From the NCBI GenBank assembly GCA_964575225.1, contig CAZNQW010000029.1, positions 1-24,613 on the forward strand: a DNA stretch of 24,613 bases. Direction: 5' to 3'. The notes below the pieces were generated by a model. That model was given only the letters and a program-made list of their open reading frames with translations. It made no database searches and was not told where the DNA came from. The DNA is from CAZNQW01 sp964575225 (GTDB lineage Bacteria > Chloroflexota > Anaerolineae > JAAYZQ01). A program made the position numbers and the translations under genes. Below, piece by piece: positions 7,844 to 15,340 of this stretch. Each line of letters begins with the position of its first letter. The stretch's first letter is position 1.

Positions 7844-9055
7844 CTAGGGGCGCACCTTGACGCCGAACTTGAGCATGATCAGGCTCAGAACATAGGTGGC
7901 CGTGCAGGCGGCAAAGATGCTGGCCATGCCAAACCGTTCGGCGATGGCCGCTGCCAAAAAGGGCGCCACAGCGCCCACCAGGCTGCTGGGCAGGAAAAAG
8001 AGGGCGTAGGCCAGCCCCCGTTTTTTGCCGGGCGATAGCTTGGCCATTATGGCCGAGTTGGCTGCCATACCCAACAGGGTCAATACGCCATAAGCCAGAT
8101 ACAGGGCGACCAAGAGGCCCGTAGTCGGCGCCAGAAAAGCCAGACCATAGCTCACGTAGGCCAGGGCATAGACCGTCATCAGCCAGCGTTTCTCGCCAAA
8201 GCGCACGGCCCAAAATCCGCCCAGGGGGGCGGCCACCACCCCCACGGCGATGTTGAGTCCGATGACAAGGCTCGCTGCCGATGGGGCCATGCCCCGGTCG
8301 TTGACCAGGTACAGGGCCAGAAACGAGTCGGTCATGGTGTTGGCGACCACCCGAATGGAGAGAAAGATCAGGAACATGACCAGGCTGGTGGACAACAACG
8401 AGGTAACGGGCGGACTGGCCGCCTGCTCGGCCTGGTCCATGGGGGCATCTTCGACCGGTTCGGAACGGATGGCCAGCACGGCTGCCAGGCCCAGCAGGAA
8501 GGGAATGAGCCAAAAGAGATAGACCTGCCGCCAGCCCAGGCCCAGCACGCCCATGATCAGGCTGATGGACAGGGGACCGATGGCCACGCCCAGGGTGCCG
8601 CCGGCGCCGTGGAGGCCCAGGGCCCGAGGCCGATCCCGGGGTTTGAACAGCTTGGTGACAAAGCTGTAGGCCGGGGCGTGGTACACCGTGGTATTGACAT
8701 ACGCCAGACTGACGGCGATGATCAGCATCAGCGGCGTCGAGGCCCGACTGGCCAAAATGGCGCCAGCGACCGACATGACCAGGCTGGCCAACAGGAGCTT
8801 TTTGGAGCCGATCTTGTCGGCCAGCAGGCCAATGGGGATGGCGGGGATCGTCTGACACAGGGGCGGAATGGCGGCGATGAGGGCCAACTGCTGCAGGGTC
8901 AGGTTGAACTCGATCTGGAGCACCGGAAACAGGGTGGTGTGGACGCGGGTAAAGACGTGGGTCAGCAGGTGGGTCAGCGTCATGACGAACAGACCATAGT
9001 TCATCAGGTCGCTGCCGCGAATGTTCAGGCGAGGTCCCTTTCTCTGTTGCGACAT
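7844..9055 (-). CDS. Major facilitator superfamily (MFS) transporter
   Basis: A 403-residue integral membrane protein with about 12 hydrophobic segments in two halves. After TM2 it has the MFS motif-A loop variant GLLADKIGSKKLLL, and the second half begins after a charged central loop (PVEDAPMDQAEQ). Such proteins exchange small molecules using a proton or solute gradient; the substrate cannot be inferred from sequence. Start ATG 9055 has GAGGG upstream; the next in-frame Met (9004, MNYG) lies close to TM1 and is a weaker alternative. It sits about 160 bp after the DsbA-like gene and may be transcribed with the long hydrolase cluster or from its own promoter. It is the only transporter in the window, so it may import what the hydrolases use (inference). 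Confidence 0.85.
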   Translation of the reverse strand: MSQQRKGPRLNIRGSDLMNYGLFVMTLTHLLTHVFTRVHTTLFPVLQIEFNLTLQQLALIAAIPPLCQTIPAIPIGLLADKIGSKKLLLASLVMSVAGAILASRASTPLMLIIAVSLAYVNTTVYHAPAYSFVTKLFKPRDRPRALGLHGAGGTLGVAIGPLSISLIMGVLGLGWRQVYLFWLIPFLLGLAAVLAIRSEPVEDAPMDQAEQAASPPVTSLLSTSLVMFLIFLSIRVVANTMTDSFLALYLVNDRGMAPSAASLVIGLNIAVGVVAAPLGGFWAVRFGEKRWLMTVYALAYVSYGLAFLAPTTGLLVALYLAYGVLTLLGMAANSAIMAKLSPGKKRGLAYALFFLPSSLVGAVAPFLAAAIAERFGMASIFAACTATYVLSLIMLKFGVKVRP

Positions 9056-9215
9056 TCCGCACCCTCGGCTGGAGTTTGGCGCCGTGCTGTTCGGTTCTAT
9101 GGCGTCCCCGAGATGGGGGCGCCGAGCATTCTGTCCGGCAGGCGCGGTTGGCAACCAAAGGTTGCACGCGATCCCGCGCGAGCTACCTGTGGCCCGCGTC
9201 CCCCGTTACTGGGGC

Positions 9216-9833
9216 CTACTGGGGCCGTTTGATCTCCTGGACGTAGGGCCGGCCGGCGACGATGCGCTGGAACTCGGCCCAGAAAGCCATTCCCTCCCCT
9301 GGGTCCGGTAGATCGCTCAGCTTCAGGTAGGCCGGCTCGGCGCCCGGGAACACAAAGGTGGGCGTGCCGAACACGCCCATCTCTGTCGCTTCCGTGTGAT
9401 CGTGGGCCAGGCGCTGGAGGCAGGTTGGGTCGTCCAGCGCCTGGGCAAAGGCCTCGGGTTCCAGTCCGGCGACCTGGGCGGCTGCCCAGAGGGTTTCCGG
9501 TTTGGCCAGCGACAGACCCTGTTGGTGCCGGGCCCGAAGCAGGGCGAGGTGATAGCGCTGGTGAGCGTCCTCGCCCTGCCTTCGGGCCGCCTCGGCGGCC
9601 CAAAAGGCGCGCAGCGAGGGGGCATAGGGCCGCTCGGCCCAATCGGGATCGATCAGGGGCTGTTCCCAGATCCGCCAGTTCCTATCCCCCTCGTGGTTGA
9701 CCTGGTAGAGGGAGAAGGCGCGCCAGCGGATCGTCCAGAGGCCGGGCCGCCCGATTTGGACCCTGTGGAGCCACTCCGTGGCTCGGAATACGTAGGGTCA
9801 CACATAGTCGCAGAATACATCCAAGACGGTCAT
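9216..9833 (-). CDS. DsbA-family thioredoxin-fold protein with in-frame UGA at the active-site Cys (candidate selenoprotein)
   Basis: Reading from ATG 9833 (AAGGA 8 bases upstream) gives 205 codons with one interruption, TGA at 9800-9798 (codon 12), and a TAG stop at 9218-9216. The context is VFCDYV-UGA-PYVFRATEW, matching the DYVCP[WY]xxR active-site start of DsbA/FrnE/HCCA-isomerase-like proteins, so UGA occupies the conserved Cys position. The cis-Pro loop FGTPTFVFPG (P158) and the helical insertion are intact, and I found no other stop or frameshift. A hairpin with a GGA loop begins at the UGA (9759-9799). The gene follows the M20 dipeptidase by 13 bp in one operon. UGA serves as the ordinary stop of at least eight other genes here, so recoding would be site-specific. 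Alternatives are a fresh nonsense mutation or a sequencing error. No sel genes are in the window. Confidence 0.7.
9759..9799 (-). promoter_or_regulatory. Bacterial SECIS-like hairpin downstream of the in-frame UGA
   Basis: On the minus strand, bases 14-20 after the UGA (GAGCCAC) pair perfectly with bases 24-30 (GTGGCTC), leaving the apical loop GGA. The first loop G is 21 nt after the UGA, inside the 16-37 nt range usual for bacterial SECIS elements, and a G at the loop start is also typical. A lower stem pairs GACCC, which includes the GA of the UGA, with GGGTC (9763-9759); a 10/4-nt internal loop separates the stems. GC-rich coding DNA can form such hairpins by chance. Confidence 0.45.
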
Positions 9834-9846
9834 AAGCCAATCCTTG

Positions 9847-11223
9847 CTACGATCCGGCGGTGCGATCGGCAAATTCCTGAAAGATGGTCGCCGCGAACTT
9901 GATGCCCTGCATGTAGCGGTCGATGGGCATGTTCTCGTTGGGCGCGTGAAGGTTGTTGTCGGGCGCACCAAAGCCGCTCAGGGCAGCCGGGTGCGGGACG
10001 TGGATCATGATGATGCCCTGAGTGCTCACCCCGGCGACCACCGGCGGCTCGCCCCATACCCGCTCGGCAGCGTGGATGATGGACTGGCTGACGGCCTCGC
10101 TGACCGGCGTCTTGTAGGGATTGGGCCGGGCGGCGTGGAGGATCACTTCGATGTCGTCAAAGCCCTGGTTCTTCAAGTGATCTTCTAGCTTTTTGAGTTG
10201 GTCGACCGGCTCCAGATTGGGTGGGCAGCGAAAGTCCAGCTTGGCCGAAGCCTGGGTAGGTACGATGGTTTTGCTGCCGTCGCCGGTGTAGCCGGCGACC
10301 AAGCCGTTAATGTTGCAGGAGGCGCCATAGTGCATGGCTTTCAGCAACTCGACGTCGTCGTCAAAGGGAAAGTCGCGGGTCAGGCCGAACTGGCGGCGCA
10401 GCTCGTCCCGGCTGAACACCTCGAGTTCCTCGCGGAGGTAGTACATGTCGTCCTCGTCGGGAGGCAACAGGTCGTCGTACCAGCCATCGATGAGGATGCG
10501 GCCGTTTTCGTCAAAGATGCTGTTCAGGCAGTGGATCAGCCGCCAGGGCGCGCTGGTCGCCCCCATGAGCTGAGCGCGACCGCTCCAAAAGTCGGTCTCG
10601 TGGGTCTTGACCTTCAGTTCGACGACCAGGATAGCCTTGATGCCCAGGTGGATCTCGGGCTTGAAGGAGGTGCGGTGGACGCCGCCATCGAGGGCGACGC
10701 TGGCGTCGCATTGGCACAGGTCCTTGTGGTCGATCACCCACTTTTCGAGGTGGGGGCTGCCCATCTCTTCCTCACCCTCAATGAGATAGACCAGGTTGAC
10801 CGGCAGTTTGCCCTTGACCTCTTTGAAGGCGCGGGTGGCGCGCACCCAGGACAGCGCGCCCGATTTGTTGTCGGTGGCGCCTCGGGCAATAATCACGCCG
10901 TCGCGGATGTTGGCCGCAAAGGGCGGCTCGATCCACTTCTCCAGGGGCTCGGGGGGCTGAACGTCATAGTGGGCGTAGCATAGCAGGGTTTTGGCCTTGG
11001 GATCGGCGGCTTGCTCGGTGGCATAGACCAGGTCGGGGCCGCCGGGCACCGGAATGCGGCGGGCGTTGGTCAGGCCGTTGTCGTGCATCTGGCGCACCAA
11101 CAGGTCGGCGCATTCGTCCAGCCCGATCTTTTGGGCGCTGATGCTGGGCTGCCGGAGCAGCTCCTGCAATTCTGCGACTTGTTCGTCGCGGTGGGCTTCG
11201 ATCCATTCATAGATGGCTTGCAT
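9847..11223 (-). CDS. M20 family dipeptidase (ArgE/DapE/carnosinase-like)
   Basis: A 458-residue di-zinc peptidase related to CNDP-type dipeptidases and bacterial M20 dipeptidases. Metal and catalytic residues: H85 and D87 (CYAHYDVQP), D118 (ARGATDNK), E151-E152 (LIEGEEEMGS). The central lid/dimerisation domain starts after LDGGVH. The larger size and YAHYDVQP motif separate it from the AllC-like M20 protein at 5160. ATG 11223 has AGGAGG at ideal spacing. It lies 24 bp after the epimerase stop and 13 bp before the DsbA-like gene, so it is inside the operon. It probably hydrolyses dipeptides or N-acyl amino acids in the cytosol. Confidence 0.92.
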   Translation of the reverse strand: MQAIYEWIEAHRDEQVAELQELLRQPSISAQKIGLDECADLLVRQMHDNGLTNARRIPVPGGPDLVYATEQAADPKAKTLLCYAHYDVQPPEPLEKWIEPPFAANIRDGVIIARGATDNKSGALSWVRATRAFKEVKGKLPVNLVYLIEGEEEMGSPHLEKWVIDHKDLCQCDASVALDGGVHRTSFKPEIHLGIKAILVVELKVKTHETDFWSGRAQLMGATSAPWRLIHCLNSIFDENGRILIDGWYDDLLPPDEDDMYYLREELEVFSRDELRRQFGLTRDFPFDDDVELLKAMHYGASCNINGLVAGYTGDGSKTIVPTQASAKLDFRCPPNLEPVDQLKKLEDHLKNQGFDDIEVILHAARPNPYKTPVSEAVSQSIIHAAERVWGEPPVVAGVSTQGIIMIHVPHPAALSGFGAPDNNLHAPNENMPIDRYMQGIKFAATIFQEFADRTAGS

Positions 11224-11247
11224 GGTTTTCCTCCTAAATTTCCTTCA

Positions 11248-12231
11248 TCAAACAAACATCTCGGGGTGGCTGCGGGCCCAGGCCAGATAGCTGCTCAGGC
11301 CTTGCTCCAGGTTGAATTGGGGCGAGAACCCAAGTTCCGTTCTTGTCCGAGTTGTGTCCAGCGCCGGTCGTCCCATGTCGGGCTGGATTTCGGCGTCGGC
11401 CGGCTGGCCCGGTTCGACGTACCGGTAGCCAAACGCAGGTTCGAGGGCTTGCAGCGTCTCCAGCACCGCCCCCAGCGAGTCCGCCGTACCGGCCGATACG
11501 TTATAGACCGGGTGCGCCAGCGAGGGCGTCAGGGTTAGCCGGCGCCACAGATCGGCGGCGTCCTCGGCGTGGGTAAAGGACCGCGTGTAGGGACGTCCTC
11601 TGGCCTGGATCGGCTCGCCGGCGAGGCAGGCGCGGACCAGCGCATAGATCATGGACGGGCGAGGGCGCGAGCCGGTGGCCCGTTCCATGGGACCATAGAT
11701 CGAATCCATCCGGCCGCTCACCGTCGAAAGGCCGAACAGGTCGTGATAGCGCTGTACGATCTGCTCGCCGGCCTGTTTGCCGATGGTGTACAGGTTTTGG
11801 GCCTGCACCGGACTGTCCTCGACCAGAGGGCCAGGCCGGGCCGGCGGGGCGTACAGAGCCGACGAACTCATGAACACAAATCGCTCGACGGCCAACCGGC
11901 GCGCCACCTCCAGCAAGCTGACGGTACCCATCAGGTTGACCTCGAGGATCTGCCGGGCGCTCGACCGTTCGGCCTCCAGGGTCGGGGTCAGGGCCGCGCC
12001 GTGGACGATGCGATCGACTCGGTGATGGCGGGCCATCTCCAGGACGGTGGGCGTATCGCGCACGTCGCCCAACGCCCAGCGCACCCGGTCCCCCGTCTGC
12101 GCCAGAAATGCGCGGCAGGCGTCGTCGGCCGGCCTCTGGTCCAGCGCCAAGACGGCCTCCCCGGCCTGGGCCAGGGCCCGGACGATGTGGATGCAGGCAA
12201 AGCCGGTGGCGCCGGTGACGAGGGTGGTCAT
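11248..12231 (-). CDS. NAD-dependent epimerase/dehydratase (extended SDR)
   Basis: A 327-residue extended short-chain dehydrogenase of the nucleotide-sugar epimerase type. The N-terminal nucleotide-binding motif reads TGATGFAC, so the third Gly expected in GxxGxxG is Cys13. The catalytic Tyr148 and Lys152 (YTIGK) and the Ser-rich strand FMSSSALYAP are present, as is the C-terminal RSFTHAEDAADL segment. ATG 12231 overlaps the TGA of the upstream VOC gene by four bases (ATGA), which fixes the start and implies translational coupling. Substrate is unknown; family members epimerise or dehydrate nucleotide sugars, and some act on other hydroxy acids or aldoses. Confidence 0.88.
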   Translation of the reverse strand: MTTLVTGATGFACIHIVRALAQAGEAVLALDQRPADDACRAFLAQTGDRVRWALGDVRDTPTVLEMARHHRVDRIVHGAALTPTLEAERSSARQILEVNLMGTVSLLEVARRLAVERFVFMSSSALYAPPARPGPLVEDSPVQAQNLYTIGKQAGEQIVQRYHDLFGLSTVSGRMDSIYGPMERATGSRPRPSMIYALVRACLAGEPIQARGRPYTRSFTHAEDAADLWRRLTLTPSLAHPVYNVSAGTADSLGAVLETLQALEPAFGYRYVEPGQPADAEIQPDMGRPALDTTRTRTELGFSPQFNLEQGLSSYLAWARSHPEMFV

Positions 12232-13109
12232 TTCTGGGGCCGGTATCCGCGGCTGTTGGGATAGGGCTCGATCAACTCGATGGTGACGCCGGTCGAGTGT
12301 TCGGGATAGACAAAGGCCTCGAACCCATCGGGCCGATTGGTAAAGATCTTGTGCTCGTGGATGGGCACGTCGCGACCGGTGACCCGCTGGACGGCCTCGC
12401 GGATGTCGGCCACCTCGATGCACAGGTGCTCGAGCCCCTCGCCTTTTTCGTCGAGAAAGTGGCGGACGCGGGCGTTCTCGCCCCAGCTCTCAGTGACGTG
12501 CAGCCAGAGGCGGTCGTTGCCCGGCTCGATCATGGCATCCTTTTGCTCGCCGCCATGCTGGTCGGTGCGCAGGGCGTGGGCGCGGAGGTCCAACAGCCGC
12601 CCAAAGGCCGCGCAAGCGGCGTCGATGTCGCGGACGGCGACGCCGATGTGTTGCAGTCCCAGCACCCCCGAAATGTTGGGCGGGGCATCGTGGACCCAGG
12701 TTGCCGGTTTGGGCTGGACCACCTGGGCGGTCACGCCGTTCAGGTATTCGGGCGGCACCACAAAGCGGCGGTCCCAGGGCGTGTCGAGCAGGGCCTCGTC
12801 GGCTAGCGGCACGCCGGCCTGCTGCACGCGGGCGAATTCGGCCTCGATGTCGTCGGAGCAAAAAGCCACGCGCTCCAGGCCGGGGCCGCGCCGGTCCAGA
12901 AAGCGGCGGATTGGCGATTCTGGCTTTTCGCTTTCCATGGCGCACAGCCAGCAGCCGTTGGGGAAGGGGATGCGGGCCAGCTTGCCGGCGCCGAGGTAGG
13001 GATCCGGCTCCAGGCTCGCGCCGGGCAAGCCGATCAGGTCGCGAAAGGCCCGCCGCGTGGTATCGACGTTGTGCACGGCAAAGCCGACGTACAAAAGGCT
13101 TACAATCAT
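12228..13109 (-). CDS. Two-domain VOC (glyoxalase/methylmalonyl-CoA epimerase-like) protein
   Basis: A 293-residue protein of two vicinal-oxygen-chelate modules. The C-terminal module (about residues 145-285) keeps the expected metal ligands: His in LQHIGVAV, His in LEHLCIEV and Glu in VTIELIEP. The N-terminal module has Tyr (LLYVGFAV), Arg (LERVAF) and Gln (TAQVVQP) at the same three places, so it probably binds no metal. The C-terminal module resembles both halves of the VOC protein at 20685, sharing the PDGFEAFVYP segment. Start ATG 13109 has GGAGAA upstream. The gene lies 25 bp after the deacylase stop and overlaps the epimerase start. The reaction is unknown: isomerase, lyase and dioxygenase functions all occur in VOC proteins. 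Confidence 0.85.
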   Translation of the reverse strand: MIVSLLYVGFAVHNVDTTRRAFRDLIGLPGASLEPDPYLGAGKLARIPFPNGCWLCAMESEKPESPIRRFLDRRGPGLERVAFCSDDIEAEFARVQQAGVPLADEALLDTPWDRRFVVPPEYLNGVTAQVVQPKPATWVHDAPPNISGVLGLQHIGVAVRDIDAACAAFGRLLDLRAHALRTDQHGGEQKDAMIEPGNDRLWLHVTESWGENARVRHFLDEKGEGLEHLCIEVADIREAVQRVTGRDVPIHEHKIFTNRPDGFEAFVYPEHSTGVTIELIEPYPNSRGYRPQK

Positions 13110-13134
13110 CGTGGATTCTCCATCCCGGTTGCAG

Positions 13135-14130
13135 TTACGGGATCAGGTTATCGCGGACCTCGTCGATCACAGCGTAGAAGCAGATCCAGTCGCCTGTGCG
13201 GGTCATGGGCCGGAAGCGCAGGCCAAAGACCATGCCGTCCTCCGGGGCTCGCACCTCTTGGAGGGGGTCGCCGTACAGGTTATAGATGCGGCCCAGCAGG
13301 GTGCCTTTGGTCATGGGCGTGCGGAACGAGATGTCCTCGCCCACCCACAGGCCGCTTTCGTTGGCCAGCAGGGCGATCTGGTGGCCCCGGTTCCACTGGG
13401 GCGCGTAAGCGGCCTCGCCCGGGATCATGCCATAGTGGCGCATGACGTTCAGGTAGGCCTCGGACAGGCGGCGTCCCACCTGGTGGAAATCGGTGGTGAG
13501 CAGGCGGCACCAGCCGCCCAGTTCGACGGTGATGGCGCCCCGTCCCTCGCCCGCCAGGACCGAGGCCGGGCTGCCTTTGCCCACGCCGCTGGTGTTGACC
13601 AGCGTCCAGTCGGGACCCATGGCCCCGGCCAGTTCCAGGCATGCGGGCGTCTCGGCGCAAAAGATGGTGGCGTCCAGAAACGAGTGGTCGCCGCCCGAGT
13701 GGATGGCGATGTGCAGATCGCACTGATCCCGCAGCGCCTCATAGTGGGCCCAGGCCACGCGCTCGGTGGCATAGCCATCGGGGCTGCCGGGATAGATGCG
13801 GTTCATGTCGTAGGAAAAGGTGTCGCGAGGGTCGCCCCGGTCGCCCTGCATAAAGGCCTCGATGTTCATGACCGGTACGGCCACCAACGTGCCTTTTAAT
13901 TGCCGGACGTCGATCTGGGGAAGGGTGAGCTGGATCGAGTAGGGGCCTTCGGGCTCGTCGCCATGGGTGGCGCCGCTGATCCACAGTCGCGGGCCGTCTT
14001 GGGCGCCGCGGCAGACGATGATGGGCAGGGCGCGCTCGCGGCCATACATATCGGCGCCGATGGGAATGACGCCGCGTTGAACCTCGCCGGGCATCACCGA
14101 CACGGTTCCGATGGTCAGGGGTTCTGTCAT
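13135..14130 (-). CDS. Succinylglutamate desuccinylase/aspartoacylase (AstE/AspA) family protein
   Basis: A 331-residue zinc deacylase related to M14 carboxypeptidases. Zinc ligands are seen as H56 and E59 in GATHGDEPEG and a later His in DLHIAIH (H140 or H144). The MNRIYPG motif (Arg about 111) matches the family's substrate-binding NRxFPG. The C-terminal 80 residues form the small beta domain (EDGMVFGLRFRP) usual in this group. ATG 14130 follows GAGGAGTGTACC. Proteins of this family remove acyl groups from N-acyl amino acids or related amides. The location beside aminotransferases and an M20 dipeptidase fits release of an amino acid that is then transaminated (inference). Confidence 0.88.
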   Translation of the reverse strand: MTEPLTIGTVSVMPGEVQRGVIPIGADMYGRERALPIIVCRGAQDGPRLWISGATHGDEPEGPYSIQLTLPQIDVRQLKGTLVAVPVMNIEAFMQGDRGDPRDTFSYDMNRIYPGSPDGYATERVAWAHYEALRDQCDLHIAIHSGGDHSFLDATIFCAETPACLELAGAMGPDWTLVNTSGVGKGSPASVLAGEGRGAITVELGGWCRLLTTDFHQVGRRLSEAYLNVMRHYGMIPGEAAYAPQWNRGHQIALLANESGLWVGEDISFRTPMTKGTLLGRIYNLYGDPLQEVRAPEDGMVFGLRFRPMTRTGDWICFYAVIDEVRDNLIP

Positions 14131-14182
14131 GGTACACTCCTCTTTTCGGGGGGCTGCCGTCCGCGGCGCCCCCGTTCTGGTT

Positions 14183-15340
14183 CTATCGAATTTCGGCCAG
14201 GGTCTGTTTCATGCGCTCCAGGGCCGTCTGGAGTTGTTCTTTGGGCGCCAGGAACGTGATGCGCAGGTAGCGGCCGCCCGATTCGCCAAATGCGGTACCG
14301 GGAAAGATCAGGACCCGGGCTTTTTCCAGCAGCAAACGGCACAGGTCATCGGCGTCCAAGCCGACGCTGGAGGCATCGGGAAAGACGTAAAAGGCGCCCT
14401 TGGGCCGGCCATAGACAAAGCCCATCTCGTCCAGCCCGGCCATCATCACCTGACGGCGCTCCTCGTATATGGCGCGGAACTCGGCAATGCAATCCTGCGG
14501 GCCGGCCAGCGCCGCCAGGGCGGCCCATTGGGAGACCACCGAGGTCCCCAGGCTGGCCGCAATTTTGAGTCGCCGAGTGGCGGCGATCAGGGGCGCGGGC
14601 CCGGCCAGGTAGCCCACGCGCCAGCCGGTCATGGCATAGGCCTTGGACACGCCGTTGAGGGTGATCGTCCGTTCTTTCATCCCGGGCAGCGAGGCAATGC
14701 TCAGGTGTTGGGCGTCGTCGTAGACAAACTGCTCATAGATCTCGTCCGAGATGACGAGCAGGTTGTGCTCCTGGGCGATCTCGGCCAGGCGGCGGATGCG
14801 GGCCGGCGAGATCACGGCTGAGGTCGGATTGGCCGGGGTCACCAGCAGCAGCACCTTGCTGCGCGGAGTGATGCGCGCCTCGACCTCCTCGGGGAGGAGA
14901 TCGAAATCGTCCTCCGGGTAGGTGGGCACGGGGACCACCACGCCCCCTGCCAGGGCGATGGCGCCGTCGTAGGAGGTGTAGCGCGGATCGGGCATCAACA
15001 CCTCGTCGCCGGGGTCGATCAGCGCCTGGATGAGCAGGAATAGAGCCTCCTGCCCGCCGGTGGCTACCAGAACCTCGCGCTCGGGATCGGCCTCGATGCC
15101 GTTGTCGCGGCGCAGTTTGGCGGCGATGGCCTGGCGCAATTCGAACAGGCCCTCGGGCGGCGGCATCTCCAACGCCGATTCGCGGCGCATGGCCTCTCGC
15201 GCTGCCTCCACGATGTGGCGCGGGGTGTCCAGATCGGGATCGCCGCGGCCCAGAGAGATCACGTCGTCCAGAGCGGCGGCCTGGTCGATGAGCCTGTGGC
15301 GGATTTGGGAGCCGGTTTCGCGGGTTCGACCGTCGCTCAT
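14183..15340 (-). CDS. PLP-dependent class I/II aminotransferase (complete active site)
   Basis: A 385-residue fold-type I aminotransferase, close in form to AspC/AlaT-like proteins. The PLP Schiff-base Lys is K233 in NGVSKAYAMTGWRVGY. Asn171 (TPANPT), Asp199 and Tyr202 (ISDEIYE) and the C-terminal Arg of YLRITF, which binds the substrate carboxylate, are all present. ATG 15340 overlaps the TGA of the preceding paralogue by four bases (ATGA), with GGGAGGTGAG upstream. It would move the amino group from an amino acid to a 2-oxo acid in the cytosol; specificity cannot be read. The neighbouring gene encodes a paralogue that lacks the catalytic Lys. Confidence 0.93.
   Translation of the reverse strand: MSDGRTRETGSQIRHRLIDQAAALDDVISLGRGDPDLDTPRHIVEAAREAMRRESALEMPPPEGLFELRQAIAAKLRRDNGIEADPEREVLVATGGQEALFLLIQALIDPGDEVLMPDPRYTSYDGAIALAGGVVVPVPTYPEDDFDLLPEEVEARITPRSKVLLLVTPANPTSAVISPARIRRLAEIAQEHNLLVISDEIYEQFVYDDAQHLSIASLPGMKERTITLNGVSKAYAMTGWRVGYLAGPAPLIAATRRLKIAASLGTSVVSQWAALAALAGPQDCIAEFRAIYEERRQVMMAGLDEMGFVYGRPKGAFYVFPDASSVGLDADDLCRLLLEKARVLIFPGTAFGESGGRYLRITFLAPKEQLQTALERMKQTLAEIR

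Noticed and set aside
9216..9833. UGA read as Trp throughout the genome (code 4/25)
   Set aside because: UGA ends the cytochrome, GntR, racemase, VOC, epimerase, aminotransferase-like, M14 and reductase genes at the proper family length, so the standard code holds.
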